This document shows positions 1 through 11,600 of a stretch of DNA of 64,000 nucleotides, piece after piece; the first letter of the stretch is position 1; every line of letters begins with the position of its first letter. A program made the position numbers and the translations under genes. Below the pieces are notes generated by a model that saw nothing but the letters and a program-made list of their open reading frames with translations, was not told the DNA's origin and did not search any database. Source of the stretch: Tetrahymena elliotti 4EA (lineage: Eukaryota; Ciliophora; Oligohymenophorea; Hymenostomatida; Tetrahymenidae); assembly GCA_000231825.2 (NCBI GenBank), contig JH720355.1, forward strand, positions 267,475 through 331,474. Reading direction: 5' to 3'.

Positions 1-2
1 CT

Positions 3-443
3 GAAACCTAGGAAGATAATGAAGAAACAACTGAAGCTGAAGAAACCTAGGAAAATGATGAAGAAACAACTGAAGAAACCTAGGAAGAGGAAGAAACTGA
101 AGATTAAAATGATGATTCTGAAGCCGATGATGGTGATGATGTTGAAACTTAAGATGATGCTGAGAACGATGCTGATTCTTCTGCAGATACTAATGATGTT
201 GATTCTGATGAAGATGCAAAAGGAAATAAAGTATTAAATAAAGTTAAAGATTTTAAAAACTTAAGAAGTAAGAAAATTTTTTAAGAAAGAAAAATATTTT
301 AATCATTTATTATAAAAATAGAAGAATAAGAGGGAAAAGAAGAAGAATAACAAAATTTCTTATCAAAAATAAAATCCTTCTTCACAAGAAGTAAAAAATT
401 TGTAGCTTAAAAGGTCTTGGGAATGACTGAAGATGAAAATTGA
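3..443 (+). CDS. C-terminal end of an acidic low-complexity protein (partial)
   Basis: Frame 3 is open from the left edge to a TGA at 441-443 when TAA/TAG are read as Gln. The visible part begins with degenerate acidic repeats built on Glu-Thr-Gln-Glu-(Asp/Glu)-(Asn/Glu)-Glu-Glu-Thr-Thr, then an Asp-rich stretch, then a basic tail (around KVKDFKNLRSKK and KIKSFFTRSKKF) ending in MTEDEN. No domain is recognisable and the start is outside the window. The frame 1 reading of the same bases gives only Lys/Met/Leu-rich repeats and is a shadow. Function unknown; an intron near 230-260 cannot be excluded but none is needed. Confidence 0.65.
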
Positions 444-739
444 AGTAGAAAAAAGGGTTGAAGATTCACCTAAAAATATTTTAAATTTTAATAGAATGGT
501 CTTTTTTTAATGAAGAGCATTTTTAATTATTTGCATATTTATTATATGTTGATACTTCAATTACTAATACTAAATTACTATAAATATCAAACTTAACTTA
601 ATTGACCTTATTATATTTGACAAAATAAAAATTTTAACTTATTTATCATTTATTTTTTAAGGGTTTAGATTTTTTAAAAGCTATTTATTAGATTATAATT
701 TATTTTTTTTAAATTAAAAAAATTCAAAATTTTAGAGAT

Positions 740-1216
740 ATGGATTATAAAGATAAAAACGAAATTAGATTAACCGAAGATTAAATAGCTGATTTTAGGG
801 AAGCTTTTTCTTTGTTTGATAAAGAATCAAGCGGATATATAAAAATATCTGATTTAGGATTGTTAGTGAGATCTCTCAACCACAATCCAACAGATGCAGA
901 GATTTAAGAATATATATAAGAGGTAGATTCAGAAGGAATAGGTAAAATAGATTTCCCAGAATTTATAGCTTTGATGGCAAGAAAAATTAAAGACATAGAT
1001 CATGAAGAAGAGTTGATGGAAGCTTTTAGAGTTTTTGACAAAAACAATACTGGTTTAATAGAATCATAAGTTCTTAAACATTTAGTTAAAGGTTTAGGTG
1101 AGCCACTAAGTGAAGAAGAAACAGAAGTCATGATAAAAGAAGCAAATCCTGATGCTTCTGGTTAAATAAGATATTCAGATTTTGTAAGGCTTATGACAAC
1201 ATCATATTTAAATTGA
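740..1216 (+). CDS. Calmodulin-like EF-hand protein
   Basis: A single-exon frame of 158 codons runs from ATG 740 ([19 protein letters not shown]) to TGA 1214-1216. It has the four-EF-hand layout of calmodulin/centrin, with the signature AFSLFD and EAFRVFD helices. The loops are [36 protein letters not shown] and NPDASGQIRYSD. Only loop 2 keeps the usual acidic position 1 and Glu at position 12; loops 1 and 4 end in Asp, loop 3 ends in Val, and loop 4 starts with Asn. Calcium affinity is therefore probably uneven, and loop 3 may be inactive. Length fits calmodulin plus a short N-terminal extension, as in centrins. It probably acts as a Ca-sensing light chain on a cytoskeletal or membrane partner, but it is too divergent to call calmodulin itself. 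The start is the first ATG after an AT-rich leader. Confidence 0.85.
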
Positions 1217-1916
1217 GTTCTAAGAATAAATGTTAAAATAAATAATTCTAAACAACTAAAAACTGATTATAAATAAAATTATCTAAATTCTATTATTACT
1301 TCTCTAATTAGTATTACTCTTTATATATCTTAATTATTGTAAATATTTTCTATCTATATAATTAATATCAGTTACTAAAAAATTTGTTTTCTTCCAATCA
1401 ATTATCCTTAAAAACATGTATTTTTCAACAAAATAAAGATAAAAAAATAAATATATACAAATCACTTTTTAGTTTTATTGATAAAAACACTCCTTTCATG
1501 TAAGCAAGCAGCTTATTTAAGAGCCAATAATGAAATCAAAATAATTTTTTTTTAATGAAATAATTTTAATTTTTCAATAATAACCTATTTGTAATGCAAA
1601 ATAAAATAATTCTAATTCACTTTAATGTTTATTTCCAAAAATTATAAATAATTTATTTTAATTCTTACAAGTATTTATTATTAACCAAAAGATGATTAAG
1701 ATTTAAAAGTTTCTAATTTTCAAGCTCTTTTTCAAGAAATTGTTTTTTTTATTTGCCAATTTCATTTATATGATGATAAAATAATTACTTTGATTCCCTA
1801 AAAAATGTTGAGTTAATTTTTTAGATTTATTTTAAAATCTAATAGACCAATCAATTTTTTAATTTTAAATTAATTATTATTGATATATTTAGAAAGATTT
1901 ACTTTCAGAAAAATCT
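1217..1916. other. Intergenic, no gene seen
   Basis: AT-rich spacer between the EF-hand gene and the LYR gene. A short frame from ATG 1692 (MIKIQKFLIFKLFF...) ends after 33 codons and looks like noise. It should hold the 3' UTR of the upstream gene and the promoter of the next. Confidence 0.5.
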
Positions 1917-3079
1917 ATGAAATTGGAAACTTTTATTTTAAATAAACATTTTAGGAAGAAAATTGCTTTATCTTTGTATAGAGATACAATTAAATAATGT
2001 AAAGCTTTTGAAGATGAGTATTCTCGCTTAAAACTCTTAGAAATAATTAAACAAACTTATCGTTTGTAAGAAAAATTTATCATAATAATATTAAATACTT
2101 CTATGATATTAGAAACCTAATCTATAAATTTGTAAATATTTACAGGAACAGATATCACATAAATACAACTTCTCTAAGAGAAAATTTTGTTTTAGGAAGG
2201 TCTACGCTTTGGCTATTTAAATCTGCTAACACAAATAAAGATGAAGTAAATTAATTACCAATTTTTACATTTGTGGAATCTATTGAAAACATTTCTACTT
2301 ATGAGATATGCAAGCTAGATTTTTATATTTAAAAACAAAAATAATTTAATACTTTAATAATAGAACTAAATAAAAAAAATATTAAGATTAGCACATAACT
2401 GGAGCAACTATATTATAATCAATTATGAAGATAAGAAAGGGAAATATTTAGTGGAATTTAACTAAAGTGGATTATAGTAGAATAAATAAGTAGATGAGAA
2501 TGATGAAAGAGATGAAGATAAGCTTTAATATTCATAAAATATCTAATAAAATTAATTTAATATAGAAGACGCAAACAACTTTAATTTATAGAAAAGAGCT
2601 ATTTTCCCTTGGCAAAGAATCTTATTCCAGAGCAAATAATTTTAAAATTTAGATTTTGATAAATAATTATTTGTACACCAAATAATTGAAAAATGTATAG
2701 AACCTTAAATAACAAATAAAAAATATAGCAATTTAGCTGAATATATCGATGACAAGAGATCTGAAAGTAGCTATTTAATATTTTATTTAGTATTAATTTT
2801 ATTTTTTTATGAATAATAGATACAGAATCCAGAGTTGATAAAAGAGATTACTATGATGAAGAAGAGTTGATTGAAAAAATAAATAATACTAAATCAGTCT
2901 ATCAACTTTATTTGTCATAGATTTTTCATTTAGAAAAAAACAGGTTTCTTTAATTAAAACAAAACAACTAAATCTAAGATGTCTATTAATTATTTAGTCA
3001 TTATGATTTTATTTTACCATTTCAATTCCCAACTGAAATAGATGGTAGTTAAAAGGAAAAAAAACAAAAATCTAAATGA
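1917..3079 (+). CDS. LYR-motif protein (spliced, model uncertain)
   Basis: ATG 1917 starts MKLETFILNKHFRKKIALSLYRDTIKQ. The SLYRDTIKQCKAF block followed by a Leu/Ile-rich helix (RLKLLEIIKQTYRL) matches the Complex1_LYR family: a Leu-Tyr-Arg triad, then a downstream Phe and a second amphipathic helix. Family members assist mitochondrial Fe-S cluster delivery or respiratory-complex assembly. Intron 2066-2112 keeps the domain in frame. Beyond it two models compete. Model 1 reads on to TGA 2426-2428 (154 aa). Model 2, preferred, removes 2246-2363 and 2767-2819 and ends at TGA 3077-3079, giving 314 aa in consistent phase. The downstream part (KRAIFPWQRILF, RVDKRDYYDEEELIEK) is clearly coding but has no ATG of its own except one at 2301 that would overlap. 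The C-terminal extension has no recognised domain. The LYR call is good; the gene ends are less sure. Confidence 0.6.
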
Positions 3080-3879
3080 AAACCAAAACTAATATTTGAG
3101 GTGTCAATTAATTTATTTTTTTTGTAAATTAAGATAAAAATTTTAATTTTATTCAGATTTGAATAACATCTCTTCTTTAAAATTATTTTTTGTTATAATA
3201 CATAATTTATTCATAAATAATAAATTTTATTTTTTTTAAATCAATAAGCAATTCAATAGTCTTAAAAAAATAAAATATTATTTAAAATATGTATAAATTA
3301 TTAATATATCATTATAGAGTGTTTGTATGATGTTTCATTATAATTTAACAAATGCCTAGTAAAAGCATAGTTGAGTTAATAATAGTTTGATATTTCATTT
3401 CATGTTTTAGTAATTGGTGCTTTAAATCTTTTAAAAAGATACAAAAGCTAACAGAATTATTTTTTTATTTTTTGTTTAATTATAGCACCTTAAAGAACAT
3501 TTATTATTATTTTAATTTTTTATTTTTAGATAATTTGATTTTATTGTTTTTATGATAAATAAATAATTTTAATTTAATTAGGTTTATTTTATCATTAATA
3601 AATATTGTTTATTATTTATCTGAATGAAAAATTATCATCTACCTTAATAGAATAATAATTATTAATTTTGTCCAAAAAACGCGAAATTTGAAATTTCAAA
3701 ATTTTTCTTATTTTGTTTAATATGATATTGATGTGTTTTTTGTTATTTTTGCTTGTTAATTAAATCTCTTAATTTTTGAAGTGATTGCTTATTTCTACAT
3801 ATAATATTTTCTGATTTTTATTAACTATTATTTAGTCAAAGATACTATCTTATATTGTTAGCTTGATTTATTAATTACA
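3080..3879. other. Intergenic, no gene seen
   Basis: AT-rich spacer. Near 3680 it holds a small inverted repeat (GAAATTTGAAATTTC) of no evident function. It probably contains the promoter of the following gene. Confidence 0.5.
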
Positions 3880-6313
3880 ATGTCTTAATAAAAGTAATAA
3901 ATTACTAAAACGAAGTCTGTCCTTAAAAGACCTGATAAGTCCTTTGAGGGTTTTGGAAATAACTCTAAATCTAGTGTTTAAAAGATAGGAAGCTGCTCAA
4001 GCCTATCTAAAAGTCTAAACAATAGTTTTGTTTAGAATTCTTAAACTGAATCAATTTACAGAAATTATAATCCTAGCAGATTAAGGGTTAATAATGAAAA
4101 TGAAAACAATTTTTCAACTATTCCAGCTAGTTCTTCAAGATAGAGAGAATTAATTTGGACATTTGAAAATTAATCTTTAAGACAGCAAAGGATAGGTTAA
4201 TTAGAGTCTTCAAATTCAGTTAGAAGTATATCTGCTGTTGAAAAAGTAAAAATGCTTGAAGCTAAAAGATAAGGTATGATATTGATTAAATGAAAAAGGT
4301 TTTACTTTAATATAATTTATTGCATAGAATAAGAACCTAAAATAAAAAGATCAGAAATGACAGAAACTCAAAAACAATTAGTTCAATAGAGAAAGAAAAA
4401 TGTTTAACTGATGAATTTGCTTAGAAATTTAGAAAATTAAATAAACTCAAAGTTTATAAACATAATAAAGCTGAAAAAGTTAAACAAAGAATATGAATCA
4501 GTTTATGAAAATACATAAAAAATATACACTGAAAGGGTTCTTGTTAAAAATCAGTTTGCCATGTAATGTAGTGAATTTTTGGAAGAGCTAAAAGATGTAT
4601 CAGTAACTGCATAAATCAGTGTTATTAGATAAAATCAACTCAAATATCAAGAAGAATAAAGACAAGTTGAAAAATAGGCTCAAATACAAGCAGAAGAAGT
4701 AAGAAAGAAAAATTAAATAAGTTCAAAAGTTAAAGTTTTTATGTTTAAATAGGAAGAAAAAATGAAAAAAGAGATAGTTGAATTGGAAAATAAATTGAAA
4801 GGAATAAAATTAGAGGTAGAAACGCTTTCTTATGAGCATTCTTAGTAATTAAAAAATAAAACTTGTATTTCAATCTTTAAAAAATTTAAAATACTATTAG
4901 ATAATAAAAGAAAAAACAAGAAATGGAAGTAGGCTTTAATGAAAAGATGTTTGGATGTTTGAAATAGTATAGATAAATAAGAATTTTATTTGAATAAATA
5001 GCGTGTATCAAGAAGGATTTCAAAACAATTTGTTATATTGCGAACAAAAAAATGAAAACAAATTAAGTTTTTAACTATGAACCATTTTATAAAATCAAAG
5101 ATAAAAAAACTTTAGAAATTTTTATGCCTGATAAATTTTCTTCTCTTTCATAGTAAAATTTTATTAAAAATTAATATTTTAATTATATTTTTTCAACAAA
5201 ATAATTATAGATCTTCTCAGTCCTAATCTTAAATATCTAGCTAAATGAAATTTTCATAAATACAATCTTAGCTAAAAAGCTAAATATTTAAACAAGCTGT
5301 GCTACCAAAATTTAATTACATTTTAACAAATGAGTTTACTCCTTTATTTCCTGATCTAAATAGCAAATTAAGTTTAGAATTAGAACTGTTTTTTAAAGGA
5401 TCTGTTTATAAAAATATAAAATCAATATTGTCTTAGTTAAGTTTTAATAGTTTAGAATATGAATATGTATTTAACTGGTTATAAAATAATAACTTTAATT
5501 CAAACAATAATCAAGAAACAGATGAAAATTATTTAGGTTTCAATATATTTGAATCCTATGTTGATATAGTCAGGAAAAAAGATTAAACTAACTAGTAAGG
5601 ATATCAGTAAAATGCTGTTTATCCACCAGTAATAAATTATTAATCTTTCTGTCTATTGAATATATTTTTACTTTTTTAAATTATCAGAATTTAATACTTT
5701 TGATGGGAGACAAAGATAGAGGAGCTTTCGGTTGTTTAATGGAAAATATAAATGAATTGCTTAAATTTGATAATGGACTTTTGAAGGTTAAAGAAATTTA
5801 GTACTTTTTAAACTATTTAGATGAAGAATCATCAGAGCCAGAATGTAAATAAGTTTTTCTTTTAATTTTATTAAGGAATATATTAAATTAGAATTAACAA
5901 GTGAAGAGTTGCAAGATAGATTCGATTCAGAACTAAAAGAAAATCTTTATAAGTAAACGATATGCATAAGTGTTACCCTTTTTGTCAGCTAATAAGAATA
6001 TAATCCTAAGTAGCAAAAGCAAATATCTAGAGCAGAGGGTTATAAAAAATAGATAAATATTATATTTATAGATAATCAAATACCTAATAAGCAACAACTA
6101 GCAAAAAATATTATAGCAACTGCAAATAAAGAAAAAATATAGTAATAAAAAGATAAATTAATAGATAGAATGGATCCTTTCATAAGATCAGCAGAAAAAA
6201 GAATTTTTATTACAGAACTTCCTAATTTAATTAAATATAATGACAAATCAATAGGAAAATACAATTTAATAAAAGATATACTCAATTTTAATATTGGATT
6301 TGAGACTAAATGA
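3880..6313 (+). CDS. Coiled-coil protein of unknown function
   Basis: ATG 3880 (MSQQKQQITKTKSVLKRPDK) to TGA 6311-6313. Five introns keep one frame: 4274-4327, 4845-4900, 5153-5210, 5629-5687 and 5845-5891, all GT...AG and 47-59 bp. The product is 719 aa. The first ~130 residues are Ser/Asn-rich and probably disordered. Residues ~140-330 are Gln/Lys/Glu-rich and probably coiled coil (EMTETQKQLVQQRKKN onward). The rest is mixed, with blocks such as DKDRGAFGCLMENINELLKF and ERRIFITELP-like segments (EKRIFITELPNLIKYND). No named domain is recognised. The composition and heptad-like helix suggest a structural or scaffold protein. The intron phases strongly support the model, because unspliced frames hit TGA soon after each donor. 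Confidence 0.75.
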
Positions 6314-7029
6314 ATAAAAACTTCTCCTGATTATTACATAACATTTGATAAATAAAAATTGATAAATACTTTTGTATAAATATGAAATGAGTTATAATAA
6401 TTTAAAAAAACTGTAAAATACCATTTAAATGACTTTAATATAATTATGTTTAACAATTTAATATTTTTACGCACTTTTTGTTTCTTTTATTGTTACTTAA
6501 ATTAATTATTTCACTAATTATTTACTATGATGATTCTTTAAAATTATGATTTATTTACCTCTAAATCCTAAAAATTAAACAAATAGAATAAAAGCTAATT
6601 AATAAAATGTATGACAAATTGATTATAGATCTAAAAATACAGTTTTTTGGATTTTACTAAAAGCACTTATTTATTTTATGAATCTCTTATTAGTTTTGTT
6701 TTCTATTCTAGTAATTGATACAAATAAATGGTATTCTAAAAAACTTAAATATCATGAGAATAAAATTTTGAGTTGTGTTTTAATTTTTTTCAGAATTTAA
6801 TATTAATTCAAGAAATTAATCACATATTCAGAAAAATTATTTTTCTAATTCTTGATAGTAATATATAAATTATGGATTTTTTAAAAATAATTGAAGTAGA
6901 TCTTTAAGAATTGATGTTTATTAAATACTTAGCTGATTTAAAAATTTTTAAAAATCTCTATTTATTATTTTTCAAAAATTAAACTTTTATCAAAAATTAT
7001 ATCAGATTTATTAAAAAATAAAAGTCAAA
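6314..7029. other. Intergenic, no gene seen
   Basis: AT-rich spacer between two + strand genes. No reading frame of coding composition on either strand. Confidence 0.5.
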
Positions 7030-8177
7030 ATGAGTTAAATTAATAAAGGAATATCAGCAAATGCCCTAATTCCACGTACTGGTGGTGGTTTTTTAGCTTC
7101 TAAGTATGAGATAGATTATAAAATGATTACATAAACTTTTTTAAACTATAAGATAAGATGAAGAGAATAAGAAGAATTTAGAAAATCAATAAAAGTTACC
7201 AGATGATAATGATGAAGATTATGAAGATGAAGAAGAGGAATAAGATAAAGTTGGAGATAATATGGAAATTGAAAATAATAGAGGTATTGTTAAGATATTT
7301 TCAAAATTTATAAACTAAAAACAATTTATTATTTTAATTTATTATTTTAGCAAAAAGATATAACCAAAGGAGAAAGAAAAAATAATCATAGAAAAGATCT
7401 TTAGACATTATTTTTGATAAGGCAACAAAATAAAGAGAAAAGTAATTAATTGATAAGCATTATTTCTAGGATGGAGACCCTACAATGTAATCTTATTACT
7501 AAATGCAATCTAAATAAACTTATTTTAAATGATTAATTATTAATAAGGTATACCAAGGAAAATCTTCAGTAAAGAAATGCTTTAAAGGAAGATTAAGATG
7601 TTAAAAATGCTATATAAAAAGTATTTAAAGAATTTTTTAGATTTATAAGTAGGTGGGATGATTTAATAATTTTAAATGATATTTATTTTTAAAGTTTATG
7701 AGTATTTATACATGGGACTCTAATGGGAAATTAAGTATAGATAGTTACTTGTTTGTACATACTGGATTAGCAGAAATTTTAAGAGATGACTTATAGGAAG
7801 AGATGAAAGCAGATGAGCTTAAATTTATATTAGAATAAGATTGGTAACATGACAGTAGAGGAAAGGAATATATGACCAAAGATGACTTATATGATTCTTT
7901 ATTTGAGTTAGTTGATATTTGGGTACCAGATATTGATAAAGATGAGTAATAAATTATAAAATAAATTTATCAATAATTTCAAAATTTTAAAATGATTTAA
8001 ATTTCTATTCTCAATGTTTGCTTACTTACCATCTCTCCTCTAATAAATTAGGTATGTGGCTTTCTTTGAGTATATAAATAATGCTTTATCTAGAAAAGGT
8101 AATTTCTTTATTTATAAAAATAAATATAAATTAAAAAATTATTAATAGGCTACAAAAATCCATACAGTATAATGTGA
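7030..8177 (+). CDS. Small conserved-looking protein with acidic linker, function unknown
   Basis: ATG 7030 (MSQINKGISANALIPRTGGG) to TGA 8175-8177. Introns are 7104-7152, 7284-7350, 7487-7547, one near 7621-7694, 7946-8051 and 8099-8148. All phases close correctly and give 246 aa. An alternative fourth intron, 7653-7702 with an unusual GTGGGA donor, also stays in frame and gives 254 aa. Order: a short N-terminus, an Asp/Glu-rich linker (DDNDEDYEDEEEEQ), a basic stretch, a helix (KEDQDVKNAIQKVF), a Trp-containing block (IYTWDSNGKLSIDSYLFVH) that recalls an EF-hand-like loop, and a C-terminus with YDSLFELVDIWVPDIDKDEY then FFEYINNAL. The last block has the spacing of a structured helical domain rather than low-complexity filler, so I expect homologues, but I cannot name the family. 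Confidence 0.7.
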
Positions 8178-8802
8178 TAATATTAAAGAGAGTAAAGTTT
8201 GAATAAAATAATTTGTATTTAATAGGTAAATGTGACTTTTGAGTAGAATATATTTTATGTCTATTTTTTTAAGAATCAAACTCAAAAATTTTATAAAGTT
8301 CAAAAAACAAAAACAAATAGAAATGATTAAATATGAAATAATTTTTGTTGAAAATTAATTTTTTTAAATTAAAAAAAAAAACAAAAGTAAATAATAAAAC
8401 AACTGATTTAACTTAGAATTTTTAAACAATATTGTGATCTAAAAAACTAAATAACTTTTTTAGATTTCTAATTCAAAAAAAAAAATTGTGCTATTAAAAA
8501 TATATTTTAAATGAAATTAACAATTTTTAAATTAAGGTTTTAAGAAAATGCTAATTAATTCATATTCTAGCTTAATTTTTGAACAATAATTTTTTATAAT
8601 GCATGATATTTTTAAATAAAATCTTAAAAATTTGAACTAAGTTTTTTATCAAAAGAAAGGATTAGTAATAGAAATAGTTAATAGTAAAAAGATATGTTGA
8701 AAAAGAATAATTTAAGAAGATAAATATTAACTTTATACATACTATTAGATAAATATAATTAAATAGGATTTTTAAAATTAAAAAATTGTCTTTCAAGCAT
8801 TT
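8178..8802. other. Convergent intergenic spacer
   Basis: Lies between the stop codons of a + gene and a - gene, so it should hold two 3' ends. It is A/T homopolymer-rich (for example a poly-A run near 8366-8382). No gene seen. Confidence 0.5.
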
Positions 8803-11124
8803 TCACAAAGATGGGAAATCATCATTATTGATATGACTTTACTTAGGCTTTGATTATTAGGGTTACTTTATGGGTTATTTCTAAGGTTAAATATCCCAAG
8901 CATTTTCTTCTAAAGTTTTAACATAATTGAAGAGAGCTTTAGATTAAGCTTAAGTATTGAATTTACCTTTTACCTTGTTTTACTAATTTTGGTTCTTCTT
9001 AGGAGGCCCGTTGTAAACTTAACCTCCAAGAGTAGGGAAGGATTTTTCATCACTGGGATCAATTTCTTCTTCTGATTCTGAATGGTAGTCTTAATCTCCA
9101 AACTATTAACGTCTTTAGAATTCTTCAATTTTTCTTCTTTCCTCTTATTGTTGTAACTCGAGCTAGCGTTATTTTTCTTCTTATTCTTTCAATTTTCTTA
9201 ATTTTTCTTATCTAGCTTGTTCATTAATAATTGCTTATTGTCTTTCATATTCTTCATCTGATTCTTCTTGAGTTCTTTTGCTTTACTTTTTCTTTGAGTT
9301 TTTATCATTAACTATCCAATCATCATCTTACTATTGTTTGCTTGCTTACTTCTTATCTCCTTTATTTTACACTTAACCGCCTTTTACAAGCTTGTTGCCT
9401 GCCTTTTGTAGGGGAGCTTACTTAGTTTATGATTTTTTATTACTTTCTTCTTCTTCTTTTTCATCATCGTCATCAGAACTGTTTTAAACCTTAGATAATT
9501 AATTTTTGTTATTAGTGGTCAACTAGTTTTTCTTTTGAGTTGAGGTTGGTTATCCTAAGGTAGGGAAGTTCTGTTCTTCACCAATAATTTCTTCAGCCTT
9601 CTATTCACTATCAAAATAATCTATTTTCTTTTATGATTGTTCTTGTTCTTTTACTTTTGCTTATTATTCTGCAAATTTCTATTATTAAATTAGATCTCGT
9701 TGACGAATTTCTTCAAGTCTTTTACGGTTTTCTTCTTCTTAGATTTCTTTTTCAGAGAGTCCTGTCACTAATATTTTTGTTGCATTCTTTTTGTCAAATT
9801 TTTTCTTGGCTGCCTATTTGGATGGAATAACCTAAAATCCTTCTAAATTTTATTCTTACTGAACTGGAAGTTAGACAAGATTAGCTTATTTAGTTGTTGT
9901 AGTAGTATTAGTAGCTACAGCAGTAGAAGAAGTAGTAGCAGATTCTGCTTAGGCTTTAACTACCTACTTTGGTTCTTGCTTTTGCTCTTTTGTTTCTTTA
10001 TTTTACTTTTTATTTTCTTTTGATGGCTTAGTTTGTTTTTCTTCCTAGACAGTTTTTTACTTTTCTTAATTTAACTCTAACTTTTCATCTTTTGTGCTAT
10101 TAGAAGGTTATTTTACAGTCTAAGTTTTTTGTGCTTCTACCTTTGTTGAGGTTACTGTAGGTTACTTTTCTTCTTTAGCTTGAGATTACTTTTATTCAAC
10201 AGAATTCTTTACAGACTCTTGTTATTTGGAAACTTCTTTTTATTCAGGTTATTTAGCACTCACTTAAGGAGTTTCAGTAGGAACATTTGGGCTTTTAGTA
10301 TCACTAATATTGCGTGTAAACTAAGGTCTAGAAATTGCAGAAGTTTATTAGTTGTTGTTATTATTGCTATTGTTATCACTAGTTTGTTTTGTAAAACGAG
10401 GAGCTCCTCTAGAAAAGTTGGTATTCTCTTCGTTGCTTCCTGTAAATTCTTTTTTATAGTAATTTCTTCTTTAGTTAGTATTTTCATCAGTGTTAGAGGT
10501 CTTTTGTTGGACAAATAAATGATTGTACTTATCTTCATAAGTTAATTGGATAATCTTTTTAATTCTCACATATTTCTCTTCTGGGTCTTTAAAGGCAACT
10601 TTTGTTTCAAAGTTTACTTTATTAGCAAAAAGCATATTATCCATGTCTACTGAATTAAAGGGACCTTCTATCTCCTCTGATTCCTTGTAATACCACACTT
10701 CGATTGTAGGATCCTTAATAAATCCACATTCCTAAAAAACTGGTATGAGTTCTTTTAACCCTTGTTATTATTGAGAAGTTTACTAACCTCCTTAATTCTT
10801 TCTGCCAAATCCACCACTTTCTTAGTTCTTGTTGTTTAAAGGGCCTCTCTTAAAATCATTATTTGATTTATTATTATCTCCTCTACTAAAATTGTTGTTA
10901 TTGCTGTTGTTTTTGTTGCCAAATACTTTTTTGTTCTTGAAAAATCCTTGATTTAAATTTAATTCCAATTAGTCCTATTATTTATTGACAGCCTCTTAAG
11001 GGAGTTCTGTAAATAAATCGACTCCTGTTTCTTGCATAATTAACTCTCTAATCTTATCATTTTACTTCTTCTTGAAAGATTCTAGGAGCTGTTGTTTGGT
11101 ATATTGAAGGTTTTTAGTTTGCAT
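8803..11124 (-). CDS. GYF-domain protein with N-terminal eIF4E-binding motif
   Basis: One exon of 773 codons from ATG at 11124 (MQTKNLQYTKQQLLESFKKK) to the complement of TCA at 8803-8805, with no in-frame TGA. GYF domains bind proline-rich peptides. Here W144, Y146, the GPF at 154-156 (EIEGPFNSVDM) and M161 fit the W-x-Y...GPF...M signature, while the final G-Y-F is replaced by V-N-F at 170-172. Residues 8-14, YTKQQLL, match the eIF4E/4EHP-binding motif Y-x4-L-hydrophobic, which sits near the N-terminus in animal GIGYF and plant EXA1-type proteins. Between and after these lie Asn/Gln-rich linkers (NNKNNSNNNNFSRGD), a long Lys/Glu-rich helix (about residues 480-660) and three FP(T/S)L motifs at F520, F696 and F770, the last at the extreme C-terminus. 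Likely role: cytoplasmic adaptor linking cap-binding protein to repressors or decay factors. Family-level call is strong; the function is inferred. Confidence 0.85.
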
Positions 11125-11600
11125 TTTCTAAAACTTCAAATCTTATTTTTTTCTAGGAAATTTTGCGAATCTATAAAATTTTCTTTTTTTGTTTCTAAAT
11201 TCTTTTTTTTAGATACTTATTTTTCTCTTAATCTAATTTTTTTGAAAAAGCCTCTACATAATTCAATATTAGTTATTTGAATTAAGCAACTAAAGCATAA
11301 TCAAAACCTTTGTAATAAATAATAAAGATCAGATCAATCCACATGGAAGGAAATTTTTATAAATAGAAAAAATGAAAAATTACATTCATTTCAACAAGTT
11401 TTTTTATTTAATTAATCGAATTTATTTTTTTTAAATTCTAGAAAAAAATTTATTTATTTGTTTTATCAAAAAATGTAAAATTATTGTAAACTTAGTGAAA
11501 TTAATATTATTTTTAATTTTCTTTAAGATGGGTTTTACAGAAATTTCTAAATTTACACATATTAACAGTTAAAAAGAAGGTGTTTTTATCAAAATTTTTT
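11125..11600. other. Intergenic, promoter region of the GYF gene
   Basis: Spacer between two - strand genes. It holds T-rich tracts and an 11092-11280 frame on the + strand that is a shadow of the GYF start region and its leader. No conserved element identified. Confidence 0.4.

Noticed and set aside
10180..10538. Overlapping + and - frames (112 and 92 aa) inside the GYF gene
   Set aside because: Shadows: the GYF frame is continuous through here once TAA/TAG are Gln.
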